64,000 nucleotides of DNA from the NCBI RefSeq assembly GCF_009911265.1, contig NZ_QXXA01000004.1, forward strand, positions 248,001 through 312,000. The letters run 5' to 3'. Both the position numbers and the translations under genes were made by a program. This stretch comes from Senegalia massiliensis (lineage in GTDB: Bacteria; Bacillota; Clostridia; Tissierellales; SIT17). Numbering within the stretch: position 1 is the first letter of the stretch; each line of letters opens with the position of its first letter. Positions 42,349 through 51,459 of this stretch are shown here, piece by piece. The notes under the pieces were generated by a model that saw only the letters and a program-made list of their open reading frames with translations, had not been told where the DNA came from and did no database searches.

Positions 42349-45300
42349 CTAATTTTCTTTCACAAGACTATTATATGCTATTGGTATTACAATAAGAGTA
42401 AGAAGTGTTGAGAATATAAGACCTACCATGAGTCCTACAGCTAGTGGTGTGAAAAATGAACTGCCAGATAAAACTAATGGAATAAGACCTATTACCGTTG
42501 TAATACTACTTAATAATATTGGTCTTAACCTTTTTTTCGCTGATTCTATACAAGCCTCTTTTATACTTCTTCCATTCTCTCTCTCTCTATTTATATATTC
42601 TATTATTAATATTGCATTATTAACAACAATACCTATAAGACTTGCAGCTCCAAGTCCTACTGTAAATGTAAGAGGTAGTCTAAATATAAACACTCCAAAA
42701 ACTACTCCTATTACAGATAATGGTACGGTTATAAGTATTATAAGTGGTTGAAGTATGGATCTAAATTGAAGAAGTAATATTAAATATACTCCTACAAGTG
42801 CTATAAGTGCGGCTATACCAAGTCCACTTAAATATTTTTTAAAGATTTCTTTTTCTCCTCCAAATGTAACTTTAATATCATCTGTTTTTTTATTATTTAT
42901 TATTTCTTCAACCTTGTTTTGTTCTACTAAAGTAGATTTATCAGGATCTACTTCAGCTGTTATTTTGATAAATGGCTTTCTATTAAATCTATTTAATTCT
43001 TCTAACCTGGTATCCTCTTCTATTTCTACTACATCTTTTAAAAGTAATATTTGTTGACTATTAGGTGATTTAATAGGTGTATTTTGTAATTCATCTATAC
43101 TATTTGGATTTGCATATAACAAAATACTTTTACTTTCGTCATCTATATTTACTTCACCAATCTGAGTTTTATTCAATGCAAGATTTACTTGTCTTTGTAT
43201 ATCATAACTAGTAAGTCCTAATATTGACATTTCTTCTTTATTTGGAATAATCTCATATTCTTTTATTACAGAGGATTCTTCTAAAGTAATATTATATAAA
43301 CTCTTCATATCATCCATTTCTTCCCTTATATTACTTGCTACATTTTCTATATCTTTAAATTCATCAGAAGAAAGGGTTATATCAATATCAGGTCCTGGGT
43401 TTGTAAGTGCAAGTAGATTAACTGTCACTGTTCCATCTTCTATTTTATCATTTAGCTTATTTTGGAGTTCATATGCAAAATACTTCTTATTTTTATATTC
43501 AGCAATTTTTTCTTCATTAAATCTAAACATTACTTGCCCTAAATCAGGAGATTTAAAATAAGGAGGATTTGTTATATAAAATTTAGGTATTGGCCCTCCT
43601 ATTGATGATGTATATTCCTTTATATCATCTCTATTATTTAATACTTCTTTTACATCTTCTACAATTTGCTGTGTTTGATCTATGTTATTTTCTTCTGCTT
43701 TTATATCAATATATGCTATATTATTATCTGCATAAGGAAATACTTCAAGCCTCATATTTACAAGCATAAAACCTACTATGATTATTAATACTAATACAAT
43801 TAAAAATGTAGTTTTAGTATATTTCATGCTTTTTAAAAGTGTATTTTCTAATAATCCTTTAAAGTGTTTTCGTTCTCTTACTTTTCTATGACTATTCTTA
43901 AGAAGTAAACTTGCAAGTACAGGAGTTACTGTTATAGAAACTATATATGATGCAATTAAAGCTATAATAACTACTTGTGGTAAAGATTTTGCAAACTCTC
44001 CCGCCTCACCAGGTAGTGTTATAAGTGGTGCAAATGCCATTATAGTAGTAAGCGTTGATGTAAGTACTGGAATACTTGATTCTTTAGTTCCTAAATAAAC
44101 TGCTTCCATAATAGATACATTTTCATCTAATTTTACTTGTATTGCATCAGTTATAACTATTGAGTTATCTACCAATATACCAAGAGATATAATAAGTGCT
44201 GCAATAGATATTTGTTGTATATTGATATTTAAAAATGACATAGATATAATAGTAATCATTATAGAAAGTGGAATAGTAACAGACACTACAAATGCATTTT
44301 TATAACCCATACCTATAAAAACTACTATAAGCACTAAAACTATTGCTTGCAGTAAATTTATCATAAAATCATTTACAGAATGTTTAACATCTTCTGGCTG
44401 AAATATTATTTTATCTATTTGAATATTTTTATCTAATTTTTTTTCAAATGAAGATATTATATCATTTATTTCCTCTTCTGCTAATAATATATTACTATCT
44501 TTATCAAAATAAGATGTAATAAGTATAGATGAATTTCCATTATGCATAAATCTTGTATCATCCGTATATTCATATTTAATTTCAGAAATACTACCTAGAG
44601 TTATAGGAGTATTTGTCTGTGGATTTAATCCTAACACTATATTTTTTATATCTTCAATACTATCTTCTTCTTTATTATATGAAATGCTTATATTACCTTC
44701 TTTTGTTTTTAAGCTTCCTAATGGTATATCAATGTTTTGAGCTGTTAAAATATCGTTTATATTTTCCAGAGTTAGATTTGCAGATCTTAATTTTTCTAAA
44801 TCTATATCTATTATTATATTTTCTTCTAATATACCTAATATATTTGTTTCGCTTATTTGCTCTATATCATTTAATTTTGATTTTATATCTGTTGATAGCT
44901 TTTCAATATTTTTCATTTCGTTTATTTCATTATCAGAAGTATTGATGCTTAACATTACCCCTGTTGTATTTATAAGATCTGTATCAAGTGAGGGAGATTG
45001 AACATCACTTGGTAATTCTATGGTTTCAAGTTCTGAACGAAGTATTTCCCATTGTTTTTCTTTATCTACTTCATAGCTAAGTTGTACTATTACTAACGAC
45101 ACATTATCTCTAGAAACAGATTGTATCTTTTCTACACCATCTATGCCAGTAATAGCATTTTCTATATTTTCTGTAATGTCTTCTTTAACTTCTTCAGTCC
45201 TAGCTCCTGGATAAATTGTTGTTATCATACCTACTGGACTAATTGCTTCTGGATTTTCTTGTTTTGGCATTTCAAAATAAGTATATACTCCAAATGCTAT

Positions 45301-45366
45301 TATTGCTAAAATAAGTATTATTACAAATTTTCTTTGAAATAATGCTGACTTTATAAGTTTATTCAT
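42349..45366 (-). CDS. RND-family efflux permease (AcrB/SwrC-like)
   Basis: A 1,005-residue protein with the twelve-helix RND layout: one N-terminal helix, a large extracytoplasmic loop, helices II-VI, then a repeat. NIQQISIAALIISLGILVDNSIVITDAI is the helix IV segment with the proton-relay aspartate, and TLTTIMAFAPLITLPGEAGEF follows. The second half repeats it (VGLGAASLIGIVVNNAILI). It is a single-membrane RND pump like SwrC of Bacillus. No membrane-fusion partner gene is adjacent. GAGGGAGATAT precedes the ATG. Confidence 0.95.
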   Translation of the reverse strand: MNKLIKSALFQRKFVIILILAIIAFGVYTYFEMPKQENPEAISPVGMITTIYPGARTEEVKEDITENIENAITGIDGVEKIQSVSRDNVSLVIVQLSYEVDKEKQWEILRSELETIELPSDVQSPSLDTDLINTTGVMLSINTSDNEINEMKNIEKLSTDIKSKLNDIEQISETNILGILEENIIIDIDLEKLRSANLTLENINDILTAQNIDIPLGSLKTKEGNISISYNKEEDSIEDIKNIVLGLNPQTNTPITLGSISEIKYEYTDDTRFMHNGNSSILITSYFDKDSNILLAEEEINDIISSFEKKLDKNIQIDKIIFQPEDVKHSVNDFMINLLQAIVLVLIVVFIGMGYKNAFVVSVTIPLSIMITIISMSFLNINIQQISIAALIISLGILVDNSIVITDAIQVKLDENVSIMEAVYLGTKESSIPVLTSTLTTIMAFAPLITLPGEAGEFAKSLPQVVIIALIASYIVSITVTPVLASLLLKNSHRKVRERKHFKGLLENTLLKSMKYTKTTFLIVLVLIIIVGFMLVNMRLEVFPYADNNIAYIDIKAEENNIDQTQQIVEDVKEVLNNRDDIKEYTSSIGGPIPKFYITNPPYFKSPDLGQVMFRFNEEKIAEYKNKKYFAYELQNKLNDKIEDGTVTVNLLALTNPGPDIDITLSSDEFKDIENVASNIREEMDDMKSLYNITLEESSVIKEYEIIPNKEEMSILGLTSYDIQRQVNLALNKTQIGEVNIDDESKSILLYANPNSIDELQNTPIKSPNSQQILLLKDVVEIEEDTRLEELNRFNRKPFIKITAEVDPDKSTLVEQNKVEEIINNKKTDDIKVTFGGEKEIFKKYLSGLGIAALIALVGVYLILLLQFRSILQPLIILITVPLSVIGVVFGVFIFRLPLTFTVGLGAASLIGIVVNNAILIIEYINRERENGRSIKEACIESAKKRLRPILLSSITTVIGLIPLVLSGSSFFTPLAVGLMVGLIFSTLLTLIVIPIAYNSLVKEN

Positions 45367-45466
45367 ATATATCTCCCTCTCATTGAGTTTATATGTAATT
45401 ATATACCCCTGTTCTATACTATATAATATTATAATTAATCAAATATTAAAAGTAAATTTACATAAT

Positions 45467-45502
45467 AAAAAATAGTCTGATTCTAAATTCAGACTATTTT
45501 TT
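45467..45502 (-). terminator. Terminator of the surface-fibre operon
   Basis: AAAAAATAGTCTGA pairs with TCAGACTATTTTTT (14 bp, eight-base loop). On the minus strand the U-run follows. It contains the stop codon of the MPKTG protein, the last gene of the locus. Confidence 0.9.
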
Positions 45503-46171
45503 GAATTTCAATATTATTCCTATTAATAAAGAACTTATTCCTACTCCATATAATAAATATGGAACCACTTCTCCTGTTTTTGGCATCTTTGGTATATAAG
45601 TAGCTCCATCATCAACTACTTCTTGTTCATCTACTACTTCCTCATTTGGTCCATCAGATTCACCTAATACTCTTTCAGTTTGTGCTGTGAAAATCCATTT
45701 TACATCTACTTTTTTGCCTTGAAATTCATTTCCAGTTTCAGGTCCTGGAAGTTTTACAGTAGCATCAAGTTTGTAAACATCTCCTATTTCTAACTTTCCT
45801 AAATAAATATTTTCTTTTGCAAAGTTATTCATAGGACCCTCAAACATCAATTCTCCATCATAATTAATTTGAAGAATAAGTTGATTTAATAAATCTACAT
45901 TATCTACTTCACCAATTCTTTCTGCTCTCATATATAAATTAAAAGGATGTTCATAATTATTTTTTACTGTTATTGAACCTTTTTTAATATCCCCAGGATT
46001 TAAAATTTGAAGATCAAAGAATTTTTCTCCAGAAGGTTCTATAACTAATCCTAAGTCTTTTCCTATTACTTCAATATCATCAGCATAGCTATTATTAGAT
46101 ACTATCAATATAGTAAAACTTATAAAAAAAGTAATTATCATTACCAAAATAAATTTATTGTTATTTCTCAT
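45494..46171 (-). CDS. Exported protein with MPKTG sortase-like sorting signal
   Basis: A 225-residue protein. A signal peptide covers residues 1-30 (ends NNSYADD), then a beta-rich domain with VIEPSGEKFFDLQILNPGDIKKGSITVKN. The C-terminus has PKMPKTGE, a membrane helix (VVPYLLYGVGISSLLIGIIL) and KFKK, the three-part cell-wall sorting signal, with Met replacing the usual Leu of LPXTG. No sortase gene lies in the window. It is the last gene of the TasA/SipW locus and may anchor the fibre. GGAGGCAGGTG precedes the ATG. Confidence 0.75.
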   Translation of the reverse strand: MRNNNKFILVMIITFFISFTILIVSNNSYADDIEVIGKDLGLVIEPSGEKFFDLQILNPGDIKKGSITVKNNYEHPFNLYMRAERIGEVDNVDLLNQLILQINYDGELMFEGPMNNFAKENIYLGKLEIGDVYKLDATVKLPGPETGNEFQGKKVDVKWIFTAQTERVLGESDGPNEEVVDEQEVVDDGATYIPKMPKTGEVVPYLLYGVGISSLLIGIILKFKK

Positions 46172-46200
46172 ATCACCTGCCTCCTTCTTTAAATTTATTG

Positions 46201-46233
46201 TAAAGGCATATGGAATAATAACATATGCCTTTA
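46201..46233 (-). other. Intercistronic hairpin between TasA-like and anchor genes
   Basis: TAAAGGCATATG pairs with CATATGCCTTTA over a nine-base loop. It lies about 24 bases past the TasA-like stop codon and has a poor U-run on the minus strand. It may protect the 3' end of the fibre-protein mRNA or partially terminate, so that more of the subunit than the anchor is made. Confidence 0.5.
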
Positions 46234-46256
46234 TTTATTATTATACATATTAATTA

Positions 46257-46796
46257 TTAATATTCTTCTACTCCTGAAGGAAGTGCTGTTAATCCCCAAA
46301 CATCTTTATATGCATCATTTGATGCTTGAACTGATTCTGCCTTTACATTTAATGTAAATGTTGCACCTTGGTAATCATTACTTGTTTCTTCTCCTAAAAG
46401 TTTAACACTATCTAATAATTTACTTGTTTCTTCATTTTCTTCTAAAATATACTTGTAATAATACCATCCATCATGTAATATCCAATCATTATCGTTTATC
46501 ATTAATTCTATATTATCTATTGACATTTCATTACTCCAAGTAGGTGTTAACTGAACTCTTACATAAGTTTTTTTAGTTCCTTTACTAATTACAGTTACAT
46601 CTTTATTTGTTTCATCTCCAGGGTTCCAATTAGTTATATTTTCAAATCCATTTTCATTAACTTCTATATCTACCGTTCCAGCTTTAAAAGTATTATCAAT
46701 TGCTTCTGGTGTGCTTGTAAACCAAGCCATTGTTCCTCCTATTGCAAGTATAGCTATAGCTACTAATGATAAAGTAATTATTAATCTTTTTTTCAT
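46257..46796 (-). CDS. TasA/camelysin-like fibre-forming protein
   Basis: A 179-residue protein. The signal peptide (MKKRLIITLSLVAIAILAIGGTMAWFT) includes the TMAWFT motif typical of TasA/CalY proteins processed by SipW. The mature part is a beta-sandwich (FKAGTVDIEVNENGFENITNWNPGD, KTYVRVQLTPTW). Such proteins assemble into extracellular fibres of biofilms. It is shorter than Bacillus TasA. A c-di-GMP riboswitch lies directly upstream, and the signal peptidase gene precedes it. GAGGAGGTATTG is the ribosome site. Confidence 0.85.
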   Translation of the reverse strand: MKKRLIITLSLVAIAILAIGGTMAWFTSTPEAIDNTFKAGTVDIEVNENGFENITNWNPGDETNKDVTVISKGTKKTYVRVQLTPTWSNEMSIDNIELMINDNDWILHDGWYYYKYILEENEETSKLLDSVKLLGEETSNDYQGATFTLNVKAESVQASNDAYKDVWGLTALPSGVEEY

Positions 46797-46819
46797 TTAC
46801 AATACCTCCTCAAATTTTT

Positions 46820-46910
46820 AATTGATTCGGTAACTGGCTGCCATTTAAAAGGCCCTTTAGTTTTGCGTCCTCTAAGTTTACCTAAAGTTTGCCCTTGTCG
46901 TTTAGAACTT
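46820..46910 (-). promoter_or_regulatory. c-di-GMP-I (GEMM-I) riboswitch before the TasA-like gene
   Basis: On the minus strand AAGGGCAAAC, a GTAA tetraloop stem, GGACGCAAAACTAAAGGGCC, and TGGCAGCCAGTTACCGA occur in order. These are the conserved segments of the class I cyclic di-GMP aptamer. It lies between the signal peptidase stop and the TasA-like start. No terminator follows the aptamer, and the ribosome site begins about 20 bases later, so control of translation is the simplest idea. Whether it turns the gene on or off cannot be read here. Confidence 0.8.
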
Positions 46911-46951
46911 ATTTGACTTAAACTTTTAATAAATTTAAATTGATTCACCTC

Positions 46952-47491
46952 CTATAAAGACTTCTTATTAACTTGCTTTTTTATATAAATAAAAGTTAAA
47001 ATTATTAAAAGAATTATTGATATAATAAAATATATATTAGTCTTCAAAAAATTCAATATATATCCTATTATTGGTATGCTAAATATAACTTTTCCAAAAA
47101 CATCTTCTCCTCTTACAACTAATGGGTCTGGAGTTGTATTTGCATCACCTTTAGTAACGAAATTAAATTCTTCTTTTTTTTGTATATCAACTACTCTATG
47201 AGTTACTAGTGATTGTGTTGAACCTTTATAAGTTATTATGTCATTTGTTTTTATATCTTTAGGATTAATTTGTTTTACTATTATTAAACTTCCCACATTT
47301 ATAGTTGGATTCATGCTTCCACTCTGTACTTCATATATTTTATATCCAAATATAGAGGGCTGTTCTCCTTTAAAACGACTTCTCACTGTAACTATAATCA
47401 AAATTACAGTTATAACTAATACCATATAAAGGAATATGTTTTCTATAATTTTAAAAATATTCTTAATTTTATAGTCATTATGTCCCTCCAT
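46952..47491 (-). CDS. sipW: SipW-type signal peptidase I
   Basis: A 179-residue protein with a membrane helix at each end. EVQSGSMNPTINVGSLIIV holds the nucleophile serine, and SLVTHRVVDI shows the Ser-His catalytic pair of the ER-type group, unlike the Ser-Lys of ordinary bacterial enzymes. SipW enzymes cut TasA-type precursors. Two genes on either side encode fibre-related exported proteins. GAGGGGATGAAAAT precedes the ATG. Confidence 0.9.
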   Translation of the reverse strand: MEGHNDYKIKNIFKIIENIFLYMVLVITVILIIVTVRSRFKGEQPSIFGYKIYEVQSGSMNPTINVGSLIIVKQINPKDIKTNDIITYKGSTQSLVTHRVVDIQKKEEFNFVTKGDANTTPDPLVVRGEDVFGKVIFSIPIIGYILNFLKTNIYFIISIILLIILTFIYIKKQVNKKSL

Positions 47492-47522
47492 ATTTTCATC
47501 CCCTCATATTATAGATATTAAG

Positions 47523-49907
47523 TTATTGTTCTAGCTGAACTTTAAACTTATTAGGCTTTTCATCATCATCATAAAACCAACTATCATTAATTCTTTTATT
47601 AGTTATAGTAACTGTTTGATGAAGATTTTCAGAACTTATAGTAACTATTTGCTGACTATAACCTACTAATTCATAATTCATAGGTACAATTTCATTAATA
47701 TTGTAATTTCCTGGTTTTAAATTTTCTATAGTTTTCGTTTCTCCTTCTTTTATATATAATGCCCATTGTTTTTCTTCAGGTCCATCTATCCATATAGAAA
47801 ATTTGGTACTAGGGTCTTCATTAATTACTATCTTTTCTATTGTTATACTTCCCCTTATTACCTTTACCACTATTTCATCCTCTGCTATACATGCACTACA
47901 TCCTTCTTCACCATATTTATCTTTTAATACTAATTTGTAAGTGGTATCTTCATTAGGACTTACTTGAGGATTAGCATCATATGATACCCATGTTGGATCA
48001 CTACTACTAGTCCAAATATAAGTATATGGTGGATGACCAGAGTTTATCTGAATATTATCTGCAAGATTAACAGTGTCACCTGTCATTTCTAAATCTGGTC
48101 CTAAATCTACTTTTAATGGTTCTATTACATCTACTTTAGGTACAGGAAAATCTTTAGTCTTTTCTTCATCATTTACATCTATATAATTTAATTTTGCCCA
48201 ATCATTTGTAGGTATATCATTTCCTCCTTCAAATGAACATTTAGCTTTTATTTTATATGTTAAAGTTGTTTTTTCCGTTATTGTTCCGGCATTCCAAGTA
48301 ATTTCATGAGTATTTTCATCATATGTTGCTTCATTACTTGAAAGACTTCCTTCTACATATACAAAGTTATCATTAATTTTATCTTTTACTACTGCATCTT
48401 TTGCAATATAATTTAAATTTTCTGATATTTCATTGTATATTTGTGTCAAATCTGCTGCTGAAAAAGTTTCATAATATCCTGAATCTTGAGCTTGTTGTAA
48501 TACACTTCTGGCAACTCCTAAACTTTGTGCTGGTACTCCATTTAACAATCCTACTGTAAATACTCTAGCTACATTTTGTGAATTTTGTCCTTCATTTATA
48601 GCAGCTTGTGCATGATTATTTATATAAGTAGGTTCACTAGGACCATACCAATTACCAATACTTACTGTAGGTACTCCATCTGTTAAAAATACTATAGCTT
48701 TATTTGCTTCTGGTCTAGAATTATTAGCCATAGTAATTCTAGCTGTTCTAAAACCCGCTTCCGCATTTGTTCCTCCATTTGCAACTAATGAATTGATTTC
48801 ATTAGATATTAAGTTATAATTATTGGTAAAATTAGTATCTAATGTTGCATCATTTATACTACCCCAACCATATATGCTTCCTGAATATGCATACGATACT
48901 AATGCTACTCTACTGTTAGGATTTTGTAATACTGTCTGAGAAAAACTTTTAGCCGCATTTTTAGCATAAGTTATAGCTGAACCATCATTCATACTTCCTG
49001 ATCTATCTATTACAAGTATTACATCTATTGGTTTTTGTGGTATTTCACCATCAATTTCTAATGTAACTAAATATTCTCTACATCCTTCTACACTTTCAGC
49101 AGTTTTATCCACTGTTATTGTATCTTCAAATTGAGGATCAGGATTTCGATAAGTAGATAATGCACTAAATATACTACTTTTAGCAATGCTTTCTTTAAAT
49201 AACTCATCTAAAAATTTTTGATACTCTTTAGGGAATTTTTCAATCTCATGTTCTTCAATAAATGCTGAACTAGAATTCTTTTTCTTTATTATTTCTGGTT
49301 TTAATAATTTAACTTCCACTTTTTTATTTTGAGTTATAGATTCATTATTAAATTTAGTGCTTGCTATAAATGTATTTACTTTTACTCTTTTTTCTAATGA
49401 AGAAAATTTATTATAAATGGTCTTTATTTCTTTTGTTTCTCCAATTTTTAATAGTTTTATATTTTGATTTAAATTTGTAATACTATCCTTTACTATTACA
49501 TTTTTCAAATCTACATTTCCTTCATTTTTAACTTGAACTGTATATACTATATTTTCCCATGGCTTATATGAATTTTTATCTGTCTTAATTTCAAGTGATA
49601 AATTAGCTTTCAACATTTCTTTTTTTTGTTCCTTTTCTTCTGGTTCTGGTTTTGATTTTGTATTTTCTTCTAGCTTCTCTTCTGGTTTTGATTCTTTAGG
49701 ATCTTCTTTAGATTTATCTTCTTGAGTTAATGATTCATTTTTTATATTTTCCTTATTTAATGGTTCTAAGTTTGATTCTTTTTGGTTTGATTCTTCCTTT
49801 TGAACCTCTTCAGAATCACCATAAACTATAGGTAAAAAACCATTTACAAATACTAAAGATAAAATTAATATATATATAATTAAACCTTTGTTGCGAAAAT
49901 TCTTCAT
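47523..49907 (-). CDS. Large exported von Willebrand A-domain surface protein
   Basis: A 794-residue protein. A signal peptide (about 1-31) is followed by a Glu/Lys/Pro/Ser-rich stretch and a DUF11-like region (LSLEIKTDKNSYKPWENIVYTVQVKNEG). A VWA domain has the metal-site motif DVILVIDRSGSMNDGSA and FLTDGVPTVS. Further beta modules follow, and a SpaA-like end (GNYNINEIVPMNYELVGYSQ). There is no LPXTG; the C-terminus FKVQLEQ suggests non-covalent attachment. It probably takes part in the fibre or adhesion machinery. GGAGGTGAAAG precedes the ATG. Confidence 0.8.
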   Translation of the reverse strand: MKNFRNKGLIIYILILSLVFVNGFLPIVYGDSEEVQKEESNQKESNLEPLNKENIKNESLTQEDKSKEDPKESKPEEKLEENTKSKPEPEEKEQKKEMLKANLSLEIKTDKNSYKPWENIVYTVQVKNEGNVDLKNVIVKDSITNLNQNIKLLKIGETKEIKTIYNKFSSLEKRVKVNTFIASTKFNNESITQNKKVEVKLLKPEIIKKKNSSSAFIEEHEIEKFPKEYQKFLDELFKESIAKSSIFSALSTYRNPDPQFEDTITVDKTAESVEGCREYLVTLEIDGEIPQKPIDVILVIDRSGSMNDGSAITYAKNAAKSFSQTVLQNPNSRVALVSYAYSGSIYGWGSINDATLDTNFTNNYNLISNEINSLVANGGTNAEAGFRTARITMANNSRPEANKAIVFLTDGVPTVSIGNWYGPSEPTYINNHAQAAINEGQNSQNVARVFTVGLLNGVPAQSLGVARSVLQQAQDSGYYETFSAADLTQIYNEISENLNYIAKDAVVKDKINDNFVYVEGSLSSNEATYDENTHEITWNAGTITEKTTLTYKIKAKCSFEGGNDIPTNDWAKLNYIDVNDEEKTKDFPVPKVDVIEPLKVDLGPDLEMTGDTVNLADNIQINSGHPPYTYIWTSSSDPTWVSYDANPQVSPNEDTTYKLVLKDKYGEEGCSACIAEDEIVVKVIRGSITIEKIVINEDPSTKFSIWIDGPEEKQWALYIKEGETKTIENLKPGNYNINEIVPMNYELVGYSQQIVTISSENLHQTVTITNKRINDSWFYDDDEKPNKFKVQLEQ

Positions 49908-49988
49908 CTAAACTTTCACCTCCATTATTTATTTTACGTTATTATAAAGATACCCTAGTATAATTTTAGAGTAAGTTCAAATAAGTTT

Positions 49989-50027
49989 TATATTGATTTT
50001 TTATGTATTATATATTAATTTTTTATG
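49989..50027. repeat. Two 17-bp direct repeats, period 22 bp, upstream of the fibre operon
   Basis: TATATTGATTTTTTATG (49989-50005) and TATATTAATTTTTTATG (50011-50027) differ at one position and repeat at 22 bp, two helical turns. They lie about 80-120 bases upstream of the VWA gene, beyond a TATAAT at 49941-49946. BTAD/SARP regulators bind direct repeats spaced by whole turns, and a BTAD gene is adjacent, so an activator site is inferred. Confidence 0.5.
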
Positions 50028-50061
50028 CATTACATTTTAATTACAAAATAAAATAACATAA

Positions 50062-50091
50062 AAAAACTTCAGAATAAAATCTGAAGTTTTT
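50062..50091 (-). terminator. Terminator of the BTAD regulator gene
   Basis: AAAAACTTCAGA pairs with TCTGAAGTTTTT (12 bp, six-base loop), with a U-run on the minus strand. It sits directly after the regulator stop codon and keeps its transcript separate from the VWA gene. Confidence 0.88.
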
Positions 50092-50095
50092 AAAT

Positions 50096-51328
50096 CTATA
50101 TAATGCTATTTGAAATTTTATTAAATTTAAACTCTAAATTACAATTACCTTTTAAATACTTTCTAAACTGCTTTTGTATTCTATCTTCTATTAAATATAA
50201 AAACTCTGATTTTATTTCTGTAATCATTATAATTGCTTGATCTTCATTCCAAAATGTTATTACATCACCTTTTCTTAAACTTTTTAACAAAATAGCTTTC
50301 AATACATTTCTTGATTGTTTAAGATTATCTGTTGTTCTTTTTTTATGATTTAAAGTGATTAAACTAATATAAGTGTCTACATTTCCACGTATACTTTTTC
50401 TTTTTTCAAGATTATATAAAAACTTGAAATACTCTAAATCACAATACATAGCCCCTTGAACCTCACTATCCTTTAATCTTTTTTCAATAAAATATAAATC
50501 TGTTATTATTTTTTCTCCATTTGCTATTTGTAATTTCCTATATAAATCCTTCATTGCAATTGAAGGTTTCATATCATAATCTTTATACATTTTATAGGTA
50601 GTATACTCATAATAACTCAAAGCATGCTTAATTTGACCCATTTCCTTTAATGCTTCCATATAATATATATGAAATGTTTCATCAAATGGTTGTATTTCTA
50701 TAACCTTTTCACATATATCAGCTATTTCTTTAAACATACTATTTTCTTTATATATACTTATTAATTTATTTGCTGAATGAATAAATATTCTATTATATCT
50801 ATTTCTAATAGGTATTATCCAATCTCCACAGCTACATTCTCCCATATATTCACCAATATATACTTTTAAAGCTTTTTCATAATAATTAGCTACTTTTAGA
50901 GAGTTTAAATTCATCATATTAGCTTTTTCGATGCTTAATTCAAATATATCATTGTCTATTTTTAAGTTATCACTTATCTTTAATATGTAATATCCATTTA
51001 TAAATTCTATATCAAATAATAATTCATTTATATTAATTTGTCTTTTTATTTCTTCTATAAACTTTCTAAGTCTAAATATTTGAGTTCTTAATACATTTTT
51101 CAAATCATCAGATTCATTATATTCAAATAAATTTTCTATAATTATTTCTGGGAGCAACTTTTTATTTTTATGAGAGATGAAAAACTTAAATAATTCTAAG
51201 ATCTTATATTTTCTACCTAAACCTTCAATTATAGATTTATTACCTATACGAATATCAAAATCACCAAAAGTAAATATTTCTATATCATTTTTATAATCAT
51301 GATTCAGGTTTTCTCCCTTTTCAAACAT
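50096..51328 (-). CDS. BTAD-type transcriptional regulator
   Basis: A 410-residue protein. A winged-helix DNA-binding domain covers about residues 15-110 (IFTFGDFDIRIGNKSI, VLRTQIFRLRKFIEEI). A BTAD TPR-like helical region follows (about 125-270, YYEKALKVYIGEYMGECSCGDWI). The last third resembles a degenerate GGDEF-like domain (YNLEKRKSIRGNVDTYISLITL) without the GGDEF motif. Such regulators activate adjacent operons, here the fibre locus. AGGAGGAAATT precedes the ATG. Confidence 0.8.
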   Translation of the reverse strand: MFEKGENLNHDYKNDIEIFTFGDFDIRIGNKSIIEGLGRKYKILELFKFFISHKNKKLLPEIIIENLFEYNESDDLKNVLRTQIFRLRKFIEEIKRQININELLFDIEFINGYYILKISDNLKIDNDIFELSIEKANMMNLNSLKVANYYEKALKVYIGEYMGECSCGDWIIPIRNRYNRIFIHSANKLISIYKENSMFKEIADICEKVIEIQPFDETFHIYYMEALKEMGQIKHALSYYEYTTYKMYKDYDMKPSIAMKDLYRKLQIANGEKIITDLYFIEKRLKDSEVQGAMYCDLEYFKFLYNLEKRKSIRGNVDTYISLITLNHKKRTTDNLKQSRNVLKAILLKSLRKGDVITFWNEDQAIIMITEIKSEFLYLIEDRIQKQFRKYLKGNCNLEFKFNKISNSII

Positions 51329-51420
51329 TTTAATTTCCTCCTAGAATCTATTTTGTTATTTAATTTATTTACCCTAACATTAAACTTATTAACAAATTTT
51401 AATATTTAATACATGAAAAT

Positions 51421-51452
51421 AGCACATTTAAATTTAAAAATTTAAATGTGCT
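51421..51452 (-). terminator. Terminator after the electron-transfer operon
   Basis: AGCACATTTAAATTT pairs with AAATTTAAATGTGCT, and ATTTTCAT follows on the minus strand. It lies eight bases past the stop codon of the NuoG-like gene. Confidence 0.75.
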
Positions 51453-51459
51453 TATCTCA

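Noticed and set aside
46798-46947. A 50-codon minus-strand frame running through the c-di-GMP riboswitch, opening with a GTG inside AGGAGGTGA
   Set aside because: The GTG is part of the Shine-Dalgarno-like sequence itself and no other start codon is correctly spaced. The sequence is better explained by the conserved aptamer segments.
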